Shown here: positions 34,901-44,007 of the stretch, piece after piece
Numbering within the stretch: the first letter of the stretch is position 1
How the letters are laid out: every line of letters starts with the position of its first letter
Origin: Ovis canadensis
Taxonomy: Eukaryota > Chordata > Mammalia > Artiodactyla > Bovidae
Reading direction: 5' to 3'
DNA length: 64,000 nt
NCBI RefSeq assembly: GCF_042477335.2
Contig: NC_091255.1
Location: 47,780,501 to 47,844,500, forward strand
Position numbers and translations under genes: made by a program
The notes under the pieces: generated by a model
What the model saw: only the letters and a program-made list of their open reading frames with translations
What the model was told of the DNA's origin: nothing
The model's database searches: none

Positions 34901-37900
34901 TGTTTTAAAATCAAGGGTTCACATATAAGAATGTCTTATACGCTGCCCAGGAATTAGTCCAAATGTGTGAAACTGATTTACTTTAAATGTAAAGGATATA
35001 ATTTATACGAAGTATGAAAAGTAAAATAATTTAATGTGTGCCTATGGTTAAAAAAAAAGTACAGAATTTAATTCTCTTAGCTCATTTTATATATTAATGC
35101 CCTAAATCTATTGTGTTGTACTTTAAAAATTCCAAAACTCCTTTTATTTTAAAATATTCCGAATATTTTAAACTCATACTTAAGTCAGAATGGCGTTCTC
35201 CCAATCCATTTTCCTGAAAGAATGTAACTGTTCCTGCCTAAATTCCGTAATACCATTTCCATGAACTGAAACTAAGTCTCTCTCTTGGTCTGTGTCTCTT
35301 CTCTCACACACACACTCACACACACAAATGTCACTAATCCTCCTGTGATGAAATTACTAAGGAAAAGCCCTATATATCCAATACAGGGGAAAGTATGTCA
35401 CATGTCACCCTGGAGACTTGTCCACGAGGACACGCACAAGGAACAGTACAGACTACTCAATTTTAGTCTAGTTTTTACTCAATTCTGATTTAGGAATGCA
35501 CTGCATATTTTATGCTTTTTATTTTTCTCAGAACACATTTACTCCTATCCCCTTTTATGGAGGTTGGTAGGGTATATCATCTGTTACTTCTATCCGATAT
35601 CATACAAGAGGAAACTGAATGGGACTGTCCACAGTCACAAAGCTTTCACTGACAGACACAACATCTATCTCCTTCCATGGGACCTCAATGCCTCCCTAAA
35701 ATGAGCCTGCAGTACATACATTAACAAAAGCAGGAATGTGGCCTCGACACAGTAAGAGCAGGGTAGAGGCAGTCATCCTCAGTCACAGTTACTTGACAAT
35801 TGTCTACCGTGAACTTGGCCTACACTGAGGCCTTTACGTGTCATCTCATCTGATCCTCTAAAAGCCTTAGGAGTTGGGTACTCTCACCACCACCCTGGTT
35901 CTACTGAGGTCACTGAGGCTCCCAAACTTGCTCCCAGTTACAAAGCTGGGCTAGTTCACACAAAGTCAGCCTTAGAACCCAGTCCAGACTGACTCCAAAC
36001 TCATTCTCTTATCCAGCTATTATGCAACAACTGGACGATGCACGCACAGGCCTGCACTTCCCCACACACCAAGACAGCCCCAGCCCAAATGGCCCCAGCG
36101 CCTTGCTTACTTGACAGCCCCGACATCCTCCGCGTAGCGCTGCATCTCCTCCCGGGCCCTCTCCTCCCGCAGCTCACGCTGAAGCTCCTCAATCTTCTTC
36201 CGCTCAGCCTCATGCTTCTGCTCAGCCTTCCACACTTTCTCCACATTGCGGAGGGTCTGCGGGTGCCAGCTCTTCTTCAGATTCTGTGGCAAATGAAACG
36301 AGGGAGAAAACAAGGCAGGGAGCAGGTGTGTGGTGAGTATAACTGGCCCTGCTGCACCCCACCCCGTTCACGCCAAGGCAGCCATGTAAGGGCAAGACGA
36401 CTCTAACAATGGCGAGGCTGGCACCCAACAATCTCTCACACGTCGGGGGCAGAGGAGAGGTTGTTCAAGTACATAAAATTTCAGAATGGAACAGGCCCCC
36501 CCCCCGAAATTCCCCTCAACTACTTCTATCCTGAAATGTATGAACCTAACTTCCACGGGATATGCCTGAAGTGAGGGCTGGTGATGACAATACAGGAAAT
36601 GAGGCAGAGAAGTGGGAAGGTATAGACTCTGAAAGGTGAAAGAACTCAAGTGCCTTTGGCATTGGACACATTCTTAAGAATACAACCTTCTTTTCCTTGA
36701 GTCCACTGAACTTGCCTTGAACTTGCATGGTTTACAACCACACCTGATACCTCTACCTCCTTCAACCTTCCTTCCCAAGAATCTCCCCCCGATTCTGATC
36801 TTCCCTTTCACCCTCAAGGAGTGCTTCACTTCTCCCTTTCTCCCCATGAGTCACTGCATTGGTTCAGTTTCCCAACCAGGGAAGGTTTTCTGGAGGAAGT
36901 GACATCTAAGGACAATTATAAATTATCCCAGTGATGTAGGAAGCAGGGACGAGTGGAGTAGATTTCCAAAGACAGGTAACAACACACACAGCTGCACGCC
37001 CAGTGGTGAGAAAGAACAGAATACAAATAATTCAGCATGGCTGGAGATAGGACAGCAACCTGATGGGAAGGGGACTCAAGATGAAGCCAATAAAGAAAGC
37101 AACAGGTTAAGTGCCTTATAGGCCATGTTAAGGGACTGAATTATCCTGTTGGCAGTAGAAAATATTAAACATTCATATGCAGCTGAAATGCATGACCAGC
37201 TTAGCATGTAAAGAATGAATTGGAGAGGATCAGAATTGGAAAGGCCTGGTGAAATTCCCTCAATCTTGAGGTATCTCTCTTATCTGATTAAAAGCTTTCT
37301 AACAGACATAAAACACCTTGCTAAAAACTAGCAAGGGGGCAATCTGTCCCCTTCAGATGTCTATGTCAGAAGCTTTCCCTATCTCTGTTATACTTTAATA
37401 AAACTTTGGTACACAAAAAGCTCCAAGTACTCAAGCCTCATCTCTGACCCCAGTTCGAAATCCTCTCCTCCAGAGGTCATGAATTCCGGCGTAACACATG
37501 GCTCACAGCAGCAACCTTTCACTTTCCCCTCATCAGGTTATTCAACCATTCCTCCCCGACCCTCCACCTTGTCCTAATGGTCCTTCTCGCTTGCCTTCAA
37601 TACAGGTGATTTTGCGTCTCAGGGAACACTTGGGAATGTCTGTAGACACTGTTGGCTGTCACAACTCGGGGAGAAAGGTGCTACTAGCCAGGGGCCAGCT
37701 ATGTTGCTAAATATCCTACATGCACAGGACTACACACACAACAAAGAATTATCCAGCCCAAAATGTCAATAGTGGTGAGGCTGAGAAACTTCGGATTCGA
37801 GCTTGCTGCTGCTGCTGCTAAGTCACCTCAGTCATGTCCGACTCTGTGTGACCCCAGAGACGGCAACCCACCAGGCTCCCCTGTCCCTGGGATTCTCCAG

Positions 37901-39428
37901 GCAAGAGCACTGGAGTGGGTTGCCATTTCCTTCTCCAATGCATGACAGTGAAAAGTGAAGTCGCTCAGTTGTGTCCGACTCTTCACAGCCCCATGGATTG
38001 CAGCCTACCAGGCTCCTCCGTCCATGGGATTTTCTAGGCAAGAGTACTGGAGTGGGGTGCCATTTCCTGTCCCTAAATGCAGCTACTTGAAGACACTAAA
38101 TCAGACTAACTTTGATGGTATCTTGAAAGTCATTCTAGTTGATAACATCTGACAAACTCTAATATAGCTACTAGACAAATGGCTAAATTAATCTATTTGC
38201 TGATTCGATTAGCTACACTTTCAGGAGATTAGCATTTTTCTGATCTTGCACTACATTCTTATGGGTACATTTTCCCATTTGGTGGCTATACAGGTTATGA
38301 GAACTAGCCACAAAACTTATAATCCCTGCGGACAGTGACTGCAGCCATGAAATTAAACGACACTTGCCCTTTGGAAGAAAAGCCATGACAAACCGAGACA
38401 GCATATTAAAAAGCAGAGACATCACTTGCTGTCAAAGGTCCATATAGTCAAAGCTATGGTTTTTCCAGTAGTCATGTATGGATGTGAGAGTTGAACTATA
38501 AAGAACTGATGTTTTCAAACTGTAGTGTTGGAGAAGACTCTTGAGAGTCACTTGGACTGCAAAGAGATCAAACCAGTCAATCCTAAAGGAAATCAATCCT
38601 GAATATTCTTTGGAAGGACTGATGTTGAAGCTGAAGCTCCAATACTTTGGCCACCTGATGCAAAGAGCCAACTCACTAGGAAAGACCCTGACGCTGGGAA
38701 AGGATGAAGGCAGGAGAAGAGGATTACAGAGGATGAGATGGTTGGATGGCATCGCTGACTCAATGGACATGAGTTTGAGCAAACTCCGGGAGACAGTGAA
38801 GGACAGTAAACCTGGTGTGCTGCAGTCCATGGGGTCACAAAGAATTGGACACGACTGAGTGACTGAACATCAATGAATTCAGAAGAAAGCTCTGCCACTA
38901 CAGATCAGAATGCTGCACTAAAGGAGTGAAAGTCACAAAGGCGAACATGAGGAAGATCTTCTGTGATCCCAGAACACGGCTCAGGGATGAGGAGAATGGG
39001 GCACAAGTCACCACAATTACAGCGCAGGACAAGACTGAATTCCTAGTTGAGGAAAGGCGAGGTACCCCAAGACAAAATATACAAAACAAAATCTGCGTGA
39101 CACGTCCTCCATACCTGCCTCCTTTCCTAGCCACGGTTCCAACCGTCCCCAAGCTCCCCAGAATTTCCAGCCAGAAGGGTTTCCTGCCAACAAACACCAC
39201 CTGCCATCCTTGGCGACCCACCTCACGCGCCTTTCCAAGTCTCCGCCCCGTCCCTCCATGGCCGCAGTGATCCGCCCCCTGTCCAGCGCTACAGCTCCCT
39301 CTCCCCGAAAGCACAGCTGCGATAATAAGAATACTCACTGCCACACCCGTCCCCAGCCCCAGTTGGTCTCGGGCCTCAGTCCTCCCCAAGCCCTGGGCTC
39401 CCTCACTTACCAGGTCTCCGCCTCCCAT
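19089..39428 (-). CDS. CWC25: CWC25, spliceosome-associated step-I splicing factor (complete, 10 coding exons)
   Basis: CWC25 (also called CCDC49) is a nuclear splicing factor. Its yeast homologue Cwc25 joins the spliceosome after Prp2 action and promotes the first transesterification at the branch site. Exons on the minus strand are 39428-39411, 36283-36111, 30479-30243, 27067-26998, 26125-25998, 25202-25139, 23922-23711, 23332-23234, 19846-19685 and 19203-19089. They sum to 1278 nt including TGA, or 425 residues. Residues about 11-47 (starting [16 protein letters not shown]) are the Cir_N domain. A conserved block follows (LDWMYQGP to [10 protein letters not shown], residues 69-143), then a Lys-rich stretch (about 170-190), an Arg/Ser-rich segment (about 258-300), and a charged C-terminal helix region ending KNFMKR. 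All introns are GT-AG. No break was seen. The 425-residue length agrees with the human protein as I remember it. Confidence 0.97.
19685..19846 (-). CDS. CWC25: CWC25 coding exon 9 (residues 335-387)
   Basis: 162 nt, [15 protein letters not shown] to DSRDGKFI. A strongly helical charged block. Confidence 0.95.
20976..21572 (+). repeat. L1 ORF2 C-terminal fragment
   Basis: 'aatggattaaagacccaaat', 'accagattaaactcgaaagc', 'ccaaagaagatatacagatg' and 'gaagatgtggagaaacggg' follow the L1 ORF2 3' part in order. Antisense to CWC25. Confidence 0.85.
22617..22725 (-). repeat. CHR-type SINE
   Basis: T-rich left end, then 'ttgccaaatcttagttcctc', 'aattgaacccaagccctcag' and right end 'accactagggaattcc': a reversed CHR-type SINE. 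Confidence 0.8.
23234..23332 (-). CDS. CWC25: CWC25 coding exon 8 (residues 302-333)
   Basis: 99 nt, [17 protein letters not shown] to RYAPGYT. The split codon 301 at the junction reads CC|G (Pro). Confidence 0.93.
23711..23922 (-). CDS. CWC25: CWC25 coding exon 7 (residues 231-300, RS-rich)
   Basis: 212 nt beginning [12 protein letters not shown]. The second half is Arg/Ser-rich ([13 protein letters not shown] and [13 protein letters not shown]), typical of splicing factors. Confidence 0.95.
24098..24232 (-). repeat. Bov-A SINE
   Basis: 'ctgctgctgatgctgctaag' followed by the reversed Bov-A core 'ccatggactgcagcctacc' and 'gagtactggagtggggtgcc'. Confidence 0.85.
24598..25060 (+). repeat. L1 3' end
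   Basis: 'gcagcaacatggatggactc', 'tatgcagaatctaaaaatga', 'ggtctactgtatatagcact', 'gctgtacacctgaaactatc' and 'tactccaaaataaaattaaa' are the ruminant L1 3' terminal blocks. Confidence 0.9.
25139..25202 (-). CDS. CWC25: CWC25 coding exon 6 (residues 210-230)
   Basis: 64 nt encoding [12 protein letters not shown] and SKVPGYGLQ. It lies 79 bases from the 3' end of an antisense L1 (24598-25060). Confidence 0.93.
25598..25741 (+). repeat. CHR-type SINE with target-site duplication
   Basis: 'actgccctggcagtccagcg' head to 'gtgtggccaaaaagtac' tail. An 11-base target duplication, aagagctgaaa, lies at 25587-25597 and 25738-25748. Confidence 0.85.
25998..26125 (-). CDS. CWC25: CWC25 coding exon 5 (residues 167-208)
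   Basis: 128 nt beginning [10 protein letters not shown], then an almost pure Lys/Glu run, KKHKKHKHR, and an acidic/serine end (SSEDERSRG). The basic run is probably a nuclear localisation or RNA-contact segment. Confidence 0.95.
26265..26385 (+). repeat. MER5A-like fragment
   Basis: 'gactactgaatggactttct', 'ggtggggctgggaatctgtg' and 'ccccagaaccactgcctagg' resemble the MER5A right half. Diverged. Confidence 0.4.
26490..26612 (+). repeat. Short L1 3' end
   Basis: 'ggggagaatggatacatgcg', then 'gctgagtcc' and 'ctacactccaaacataaaat' with an A tail. Confidence 0.75.
26998..27067 (-). CDS. CWC25: CWC25 coding exon 4 (residues 144-166)
   Basis: 70 nt, [16 protein letters not shown] to KIKEL. The acceptor TTTAG precedes G at 27067 and the donor GTAAGT follows 26998. 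Confidence 0.95.
27690..28790 (+). repeat. L1M fragments (at least two pieces, SINE-interrupted)
   Basis: 'ttcatagcagtattattcat', 'gaagtgaaataagccactca', 'catatgattccacttatatg' and 'agtggttgccaggaactggg' are L1 3' blocks. The same blocks occur twice (near 27840-28425 and 28430-28790), so two L1 pieces abut. A CHR SINE interrupts the first at 28180-28295. Confidence 0.8.
28180..28295 (+). repeat. CHR-type SINE inside L1M
   Basis: 'ggactttcctggtggcctag' head and 'ctggttggggaagatccagt' middle, ending in a short (AC)n/A-rich tail. Confidence 0.8.
28871..28899. repeat. (AC)n microsatellite
   Basis: An uninterrupted run of about 14-15 AC dinucleotides in CWC25 intron 3, likely polymorphic. Confidence 0.95.
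29046..30040 (-). repeat. BovB LINE, 5'-truncated (3' end of RT ORF)
   Basis: Translates on the minus strand to the C-terminal part of the BovB reverse-transcriptase ORF ([19 protein letters not shown], then [15 protein letters not shown] and [13 protein letters not shown]) and ends at the BovB 3' terminus near 29046. It is in the same orientation as CWC25. Confidence 0.92.
30243..30479 (-). CDS. CWC25: CWC25 coding exon 3 (residues 65-142)
   Basis: 237 nt from [15 protein letters not shown] to REDPLFII, with the split Arg143 codon at its end. It is the most conserved core segment outside Cir_N. Confidence 0.96.
30584..30714 (+). repeat. CHR-type SINE
   Basis: 'gaattccctggcggtccagc' head, 'gggttcaatccctagtcagg' B-box-like block and an A-rich tail. 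Confidence 0.85.
31480..31612 (-). repeat. CHR-type SINE
   Basis: 'ttttgctgtgccaggtctta' at the tail side and 'accaccagggaagcccc' at the head side, reversed. Confidence 0.85.
31705..31980 (+). repeat. CHR-type SINE, long form
   Basis: 'acttccctggtggtccaggt' head, 'cagggaactaagatcccaca' and an extended 3' part with 'actactgagcccatgagctc', ending in A-rich sequence. Confidence 0.85.
32339..32522 (-). repeat. CHR-type SINE with target-site duplication
   Basis: Poly(A) complement at left, 'ggctgtgctgagtcttcatt' and 'accaccagggaagtccc' at right. Flanking copies tgaaggcactc (32324-32334) and tgaaggcaccc (32522-32532). Confidence 0.88.
32764..33112 (+). repeat. CHR-type SINE, long form, with target-site duplication
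   Basis: 'ggcttccctggttggctcag' head to a T/A-rich end. Target duplication gactcaac at 32756-32763 and 33113-33120. Confidence 0.88.
33170..33512 (+). repeat. MIR-like piece followed by 5'-truncated CHR-type SINE
   Basis: 33190-33280 has weak MIR text. From about 33290, 'actactactgagcccacagg', 'ctgtgctccccaacaagaga' and an A-rich end mark a long-form CHR SINE lacking its head. Confidence 0.6.
33566..33763 (-). repeat. CHR-type SINE with target-site duplication
   Basis: Reversed element from the T-rich left end to 'accaccagggaagtccc'. Target duplication ctctgagtt at 33557-33565 and 33766-33774. Confidence 0.88.
33895..34115 (-). repeat. CHR-type SINE carrying a nested Bov-tA 3' fragment
   Basis: The reversed CHR element ('cacgcaagtggcttgtgaga' to 'tggccagggaattcc') is split by a plus-oriented Bov-tA tail (33956-34040: 'gagcctggcgggctgctgtc', 'agtcggacacgactgaagca'), flanked by aaccag repeats. 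Confidence 0.8.
35880..36000 (+). repeat. MIR fragment
   Basis: 'tgaggtcactgaggctccca', 'cagttacaaagctgggc' and 'agaacccagtccagactgac' follow the MIR core order. Confidence 0.6.
36111..36283 (-). CDS. CWC25: CWC25 coding exon 2 (residues 7-63 and part of 64)
   Basis: 173 nt from [13 protein letters not shown] to AEDVGAV plus two bases of Lys64. It carries the whole Cir_N domain and a long charged helix ([15 protein letters not shown]). Confidence 0.96.
37215..37595 (+). mobile_element. Endogenous retrovirus LTR, 3' part
   Basis: 'atactttaataaaactttgg' (poly(A) signal of an LTR R region), then 'caagcctcatctctgacccc' and 'ctcctccagaggtcatgaat'. This matches a common artiodactyl class I LTR layout. 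No adjoining gag, pol or env is seen. Confidence 0.55.
37600..37797 (+). repeat. MER20 (hAT-Charlie) element
   Basis: 'gtctgtagacactgttggct', 'catgcacaggactacacaca', 'aaagaattatccagcccaaa' and 'gtggtgaggctgagaaact' match MER20, ending at its terminal repeat. Confidence 0.8.
37801..38069 (-). repeat. Bov-A2 SINE (dimer)
   Basis: Two tandem Bov-A monomers in reverse: 'gagcactggagtgggttgcc' near 37905 and 'gagtactggagtggggtgcc' near 38042, separated by 'gacagtgaaaagtgaagtcg'. Left end (GCT)n-like. Confidence 0.9.
38325..38872 (+). repeat. BovB 3' fragment
   Basis: Plus-strand frames give diverged BovB ORF ends ([20 protein letters not shown], then [15 protein letters not shown]), finishing 'gacacgactgagtgactgaa'. 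Antisense to CWC25. Confidence 0.9.
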
Positions 39429-39720
39429 GATGGTGGAGACGTTTCCTCACTCCCCGGAGCTAGAAGACGCAGGAAGGATCGGAGAGAAACTTGGAGAAAT
39501 AGTTTAACAACGACCTCCCGAGACTTGGTCCCGGGAGCAGCCGGCTACCACTTCCACTGCCCGATCTAGAGCCCACTTCCGGGAGGGCGTCCTATTACAG
39601 AGACAGCGTCGCAGGACAGTGACGTTTAATACTAGCTGTCGCGTTGCGTGGCATAGCTTCGCGAGCAGTCTCACGGAGTATGGCCCATGATATCGCGGGA
39701 TTTGTGGTTTCCTTTCGGTC
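39200..39720 (-). promoter_or_regulatory. CWC25 promoter region
   Basis: A moderately CpG-rich block around the first exon. An ETS/GABP-type site (CCGGAAGTG on the minus strand, 39574-39583) lies about 150 bases above the ATG, and a ZNF143/GFY-like element (AACCACAAATCCC, 39709-39697) lies about 270 bases above. No TATA box. Typical of a housekeeping splicing-factor promoter. Confidence 0.65.
39411..39428 (-). CDS. CWC25: CWC25 coding exon 1 (MGGGDL)
   Basis: Only 18 coding bases, then donor GTAAGT. The start has an ATCATGG context with A at -3. Exon 2 continues NLKKSWHP in frame, which fixes this start despite its brevity. Confidence 0.95.
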
Positions 39721-39791
39721 ACCTCGAGTTGGCTCTTCCCCCTGGCTTTCCAAACGTTGTGGTAATAAGCTGAAGATCTGTGGGGTTGTGC

Positions 39792-39975
39792 TTCCAAGGT
39801 GGCGCTAGTGGTAAAGAACCCAACTGGCCAGTGAAGGAAACGTGGAGACGCGGATTCCATCTGAGTCGGGAAGATTCCCCTGGAAGAGTGCATGGCAACC
39901 CACTCCAGTGTTCTTTGCTCTAGAATTCCATAGGCAGAGGAGCCCCGGCTACTGAAGCGACTTAGCACGCACGCG
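39792..39975 (+). repeat. Bov-tA SINE just upstream of CWC25
   Basis: 'aaggtggcgctagtggtaaa' head, 'gcatggcaacccactccagt' and 'cagaggagccccggct', ending 'gcgacttagcacgcacg'. Confidence 0.85.
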
Positions 39976-40405
39976 CTGTTTGGGGGTTGTGATTGAGCCT
40001 GGGCCTCACCTGGCGGTTCTGTTGCCATGGTAGTGCACTGTGGCGTCCTTGGGAGCTCCCCTCCGGATATCACTCCCGAGCCCCGGCGGGAGCCACCCAG
40101 AGTTCATAAAACGGCTTTTCAAATCAGCACGCTCCTCAAACTTCGGCTCACAGCCACCTCCCTTTCCCCAGGCTTATTTTACGGAGTTAAACAGAAACCA
40201 GCCAACCGAAATTCCATCAGCTTCCCTGCATCGAACCTTTAGAATCCGCCAGCTTCTCCCTTTCCTTTCCCTTCGTTTATGGTGAAAGAGGCATCCCTCC
40301 TACTCTAAGGCATGGAGGGTCATCAGTTGGGATCCCACCCCTCACATCTGGTATTGATAAAGTAGTTGATAGTTAATGCCACTAGGGGATTGTAAGTAGA
40401 AAAAA

Positions 40406-41064
40406 TGTGGGAGACCCTTCTAAGTGAATGATTAATGAAGGAAGCAGGCTTCCCTTGTGACTCAGCGGGTAAAGAATCCGCCTGAATGCGGGAGACCTGG
40501 GTTCGATCCCTGGGTTGGGAAGAATCCCTGGAGACGGGAAAGGCTACCCACTCCAACATTCTGGCCTGGAGAATTCCATGGAGTGTATAGTCGATGGGGT
40601 CGCAAAGAGTCGGAGAGGACTGAGCGGCTTGAAGAAAGCAGGCTTGCTTAGCAATAAACCATGCAACAGAAGCAGGAGACATGCCCCCAAAACATAAAAC
40701 AATGAATGGTGGCATGGGATCCACATCCTGCCCAGTGAGCTGAATAAGCTAATGATCGCTAGGTCACGACTCTCTGCTCACGTAAAAAACAATAATTTGT
40801 GGACCTAGCTTGATCGTACAGGAACAAGAAAACTCACCTGCCCACCCTGGAGTAGGAACTGATGGTAGAAGCATGATGTCTACTGAAGAAAGACAAAGAA
40901 GGTCTTCTCCCCCTCCCCACTTTTCCTTTGACTATAAAACTGTAGCCTGGACACAGCACCACCTTGCCCTCTTGCTGCTCCTAAGCCTCACAAGCATCCT
41001 ATTCTAATAAATCACTTCTTGTGTATCGGTTTGCCTCTGGCTGAATTCTTTCTGTGCTGAGACA
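40406..41064 (+). mobile_element. Solo LTR-like element, SINE-interrupted
   Basis: TG start near 40406. A TATA-like 'ctataaaactgtagcctgg' at about 40931 is followed 70-80 bases later by AATAAA (about 41008), and the element closes near 'gtgctgagaca'. The spacing fits a short R region of a class I LTR. A Bov-tA (40448-40640) interrupts it. Family not named. Confidence 0.5.
40448..40640 (+). repeat. Bov-tA SINE inside the LTR
   Basis: 'caggcttcccttgtgactca' head and 'gtcgcaaagagtcggagagg' tail, flanked by aagcaggctt repeats. Confidence 0.85.
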
Positions 41065-41718
41065 TAAAGGACTATGATTATGAGCTCTTTGGAGCCCCTG
41101 GAAGCAACACCAAACAGTAGTATTACTCAATTTCTCCCTCTCCTCTAACTACCTAAGTATTGGCTTATTATCATCATTATTTTAGATATACTTAGTTGAT
41201 CCTTTAAAAAGAAAATAGTTCATGTCTTTCCCTCAGCTGCTGCAATCTCCTCTCTGTCTTTAGCAAACTCAAAACAAGTTGCCTCCACTGTGGAGGCAAG
41301 ATGCTTCCGCTTCAACTTTGGCTTAACCTGAACTCTCCACTCAATTATTCTTCCCATGACCTTCAATAATACACCCCTCCTCATATTTAAATTGAAAATC
41401 ACACTTCACCCTCATCTGGACTACCTCTAACCTTTGGTGTTCAGGATTACTTTCTCCTTACTGAAATACTTTTTACTTTCTTCCCATCACTGTCCAAATT
41501 TTCATTCTCTAGATCCTGCTCAGGGAACATTTTTTTTTTCTTCCTCATTCTTCCTCTTAGGTTCTGCCTAGGTTCTTAGGCCTTTTCACAGTGTTCTCCT
41601 TTTGTGATCTCATCTACTCACAGAGCTTCAGTTACTATCTATTAAAATATGCTAATGATCCCAAATTCATTATCTTGAGTCATAGCTCCCTTTCAAGCTC
41701 CAGAGTTTTAAGCCTGGC
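41065..41718. other. No recognisable feature
   Basis: An AT/pyrimidine-rich spacer between the LTR-like element and the next BovB piece. No gene or clear repeat was seen. Confidence 0.6.
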
Positions 41719-42052
41719 TATTCAGTTCAGTCGCTCAGTCGTGTCCAACTCTTTGCGACCCCATGGATCGAAGCATGCCAGGCCTCCCTGTCCATCACCA
41801 ACTCCGGATTTCACTCAAACTCACATCCATTGAGTCGGTGATGCCATCCAGCCATCTCCTCCTGCCCCCAGTCCCTCCCAGCATCATAGTCTTTTCCAAT
41901 GAGTCAGCTCTTCTCATGAGGTGGCCAAAGTATTGGAGTTTCAGCTTCAGCATCATTCCTTCCAAAGAACACCCAGGGCTGATCTCCTTTAGAATGGGCT
42001 GGTTGGATCTCCTTGCAGTCCAAGAGACTCTCAAGAATCTTCTCCAACACCT
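41719..42052 (-). repeat. BovB 3' fragment
   Basis: The reverse complement encodes the end of the BovB ORF (RRFLRVSWTARRSNQ, then [15 protein letters not shown]). The 3' terminus is at 41719 with 'ttcagttcagtcgctcagtc'. Confidence 0.9.
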
Positions 42053-42220
42053 ATTAGGAATTGCCAACTGGACTAGTCAAGATTTAGAGATATGTTGCTA
42101 TCTATGTGGATCAGGCTGTGTCTCTCTAAAACACACATGATTTTATCAACCCACTGCTTTGAAAAGGTTCACAGTTCCCCATTATTCATACTATAACAGC
42201 CACATTTTTAAAATGTCAAG

Positions 42221-42966
42221 TCCTGGGAATTCCCTGGTTGTCTGGTGGTTAGGACTCCACACTTTCACTGCGGAGAGCCTAGGTTCAGTCCCTGGTTGGG
42301 GAACTAAGATCTCACAAGCTACAATGCGCAGTTCTTTCTTGATTTGACTCTTCTGACTCCTCCAGCCTCACAAGACTTCCTACCTCTCACTCACTACGCT
42401 ACAGCTAAACTTTTCTTTCCCTAGCCAAATACTCTTAACAAAAACATTTTTTAATGGGTAATACATTGTATATATATTTTTTTTCTTAGATTTATTTATT
42501 TACTTACTTTTGGCTGTGCTGGGTCTTCATTGCTGTGTGGGCTACTCTCTAATTGTGGTGTGTGGATTTTTCATTACAATAGCTTCTCTTGTTGTGGAGC
42601 GTGGGCTCCAAAGTGTATGGGCTTCAATACTTGTGGCACATAGGCTCAGTACTTGCGACTCCAGGCTCTAGAGCAGAGTACTTGTAGCCCATGGGCTTAG
42701 TTGCTCCAAGGCGTGTGGGATCTTCTTGGCCCAGGGATCGAACCCATGTATGTGTCCTGCAGTGGTCAGAAGAGTCTTTACCACTGAGCCACCAAGGAGG
42801 CCCTGTAAATATGTTTTAAAAGATATAAAATCCACATGGTACAGACTTCCCTGGTGGTCCAGTGGCTAGGAATCTGTGCTCCCACTCCAGGGACATGGGT
42901 TCCATCCCTTGTGAGAAAACTAGGATACCACATACCATATGGTGCTGCCAAAAAAAAAAAGAAGAA
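42221..42966. repeat. Three adjacent CHR-type SINEs (+, -, +)
   Basis: 42221-42345 plus ('aattccctggttgtctggtg'). 42478-42806 minus, long form ('tggctgtgctgggtcttcat' to 'accaaggaggccc'). 42843-42966 plus ('acttccctggtggtccagtg' to a poly(A)). Each has its own A-rich end. Confidence 0.85.
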
Positions 42967-43039
42967 AATCAATGGAATAAAAGTCTCCCACCATTCTTTT
43001 ATCCTTCTCAATCAGCATTTCATTTATCTCAAGTTTCCT

Positions 43040-43500
43040 TTATGTATCATTATAGTTTTTTATTAAATGTTTTAGTCTTTTGACCCATTTGGAATTTTTT
43101 TAATTGTCTTTCTGGTTGGCTACACATTCACCTCAACATCTCTACAGAATAATCTTATATTTTCTCCACTGGTGTGAAATACATGCATAGACACATATAC
43201 TATATTCCCATTTGTATCTGAGTCTGTTTCTGAATTCTCTATTCCACTCCATTAATCCATCTATTCAGGTGCTCTTATCAAACTGCCCTGATAGCTTTGT
43301 TTTAATGATATAGGCCCACTGCACCCTCGCTACTCTTCTTTCCCTAGAGTTTCATGGTTCCTCTTACAATTTTATTTTTCTAAATGAACTTTCAGATCAA
43401 CTTGTCCAGTTCCAGAAATGATGTTTTTAATGTTATTATTGAGAAATATGTTAAATTTATAGATCAATTACTCTGTATTAAAATTGTCTATATATATGTC
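43040..43500 (-). repeat. L1-like fragment, antisense
   Basis: Text such as 'gacccatttggaatttttt', 'ctctattccactccattaat' and 'caacttgtccagttccagaa' resembles reversed L1 ORF2. Confidence 0.55.
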
Positions 43501-43584
43501 TGTATCCATGCAAGTTTCATAATACTAAAGACCTTCACCTTTGTATCCCTTATGCATGACACACTTTCTGGCACATAGTAGTTG

Positions 43585-43822
43585 CATGTGTGTGTGTGTG
43601 TGTGTGTATGTGTGCGTGCCCAGTCGTGTTCAACTCTTTCCACATCCCTGGCCTGTAGCCCACCAGCCTCCTCTGTCCATGGAATTTCCCAGGCAAGAAT
43701 AATGAAGTGGGTTGCCATTTCCTGCTCCAGGGGATCGTCTCAACTCAGGGACTGAACCCAAGTCTCTTGCATCTTCTGCAATGGCAAGCAGATTCTTTAG
43801 ACTGCACCACTGGGGAAGTCCT
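43585..43822 (-). repeat. Bov-tA SINE with (TG)n at its tail
   Basis: (TG)n microsatellite at 43588-43612, then the reversed Bov-tA ('cagtcgtgttcaactctttc', 'gaagtgggttgccatttcct', 'ccactggggaagtcc'). Confidence 0.88.
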
Positions 43823-44007
43823 GTTTAATATTGTTAAATGAATACATGAATGGACGGATGATCCTTAAAGGCCTTGTGTTCTGAAATCACAATAGACTAA
43901 GGTGTTTTGCATAGGAAATGAATTCATAGAAATAATTGTTAATATTAACAATTTCACATAATAATAAGGGAGTTATATGCTGTAAAAGTTAAAAAATAAT
44001 GGGGTTA

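Larger units (their letters stand above)
30480..36110 (-). other. CWC25 intron 2
   Basis: 5.6 kb, a cluster of CHR-type SINEs in both orientations between 30.58 and 34.12 kb. Unassigned parts: 30720-31465, 32000-32320, 34130-35870. The last is AT-rich with no recognised repeat except weak MIR-like text near 35560-35690. Confidence 0.8.
36284..39410 (-). other. CWC25 intron 1
   Basis: 3.1 kb. It holds an ERV LTR piece, a MER20, a Bov-A2 dimer and a BovB fragment. 36290-37200 has no clear feature, though 36900-37200 resembles an unnamed old repeat. The last 500 bases (38.9-39.4 kb) adjoin the promoter. Confidence 0.8.

Noticed and set aside
37801..38069. Tandem repeats of Bov-A2 as a CRISPR-like array
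   Set aside because: The two units are the monomers of one dimeric SINE with no regular spacers, and this is a mammalian genome.
37215..41064. LTR-like pieces at 37215-37595 and 40406-41064 as the two ends of one provirus
   Set aside because: The sequences differ from each other, and CWC25 exon 1 and its promoter lie between them, so they are separate solo elements.
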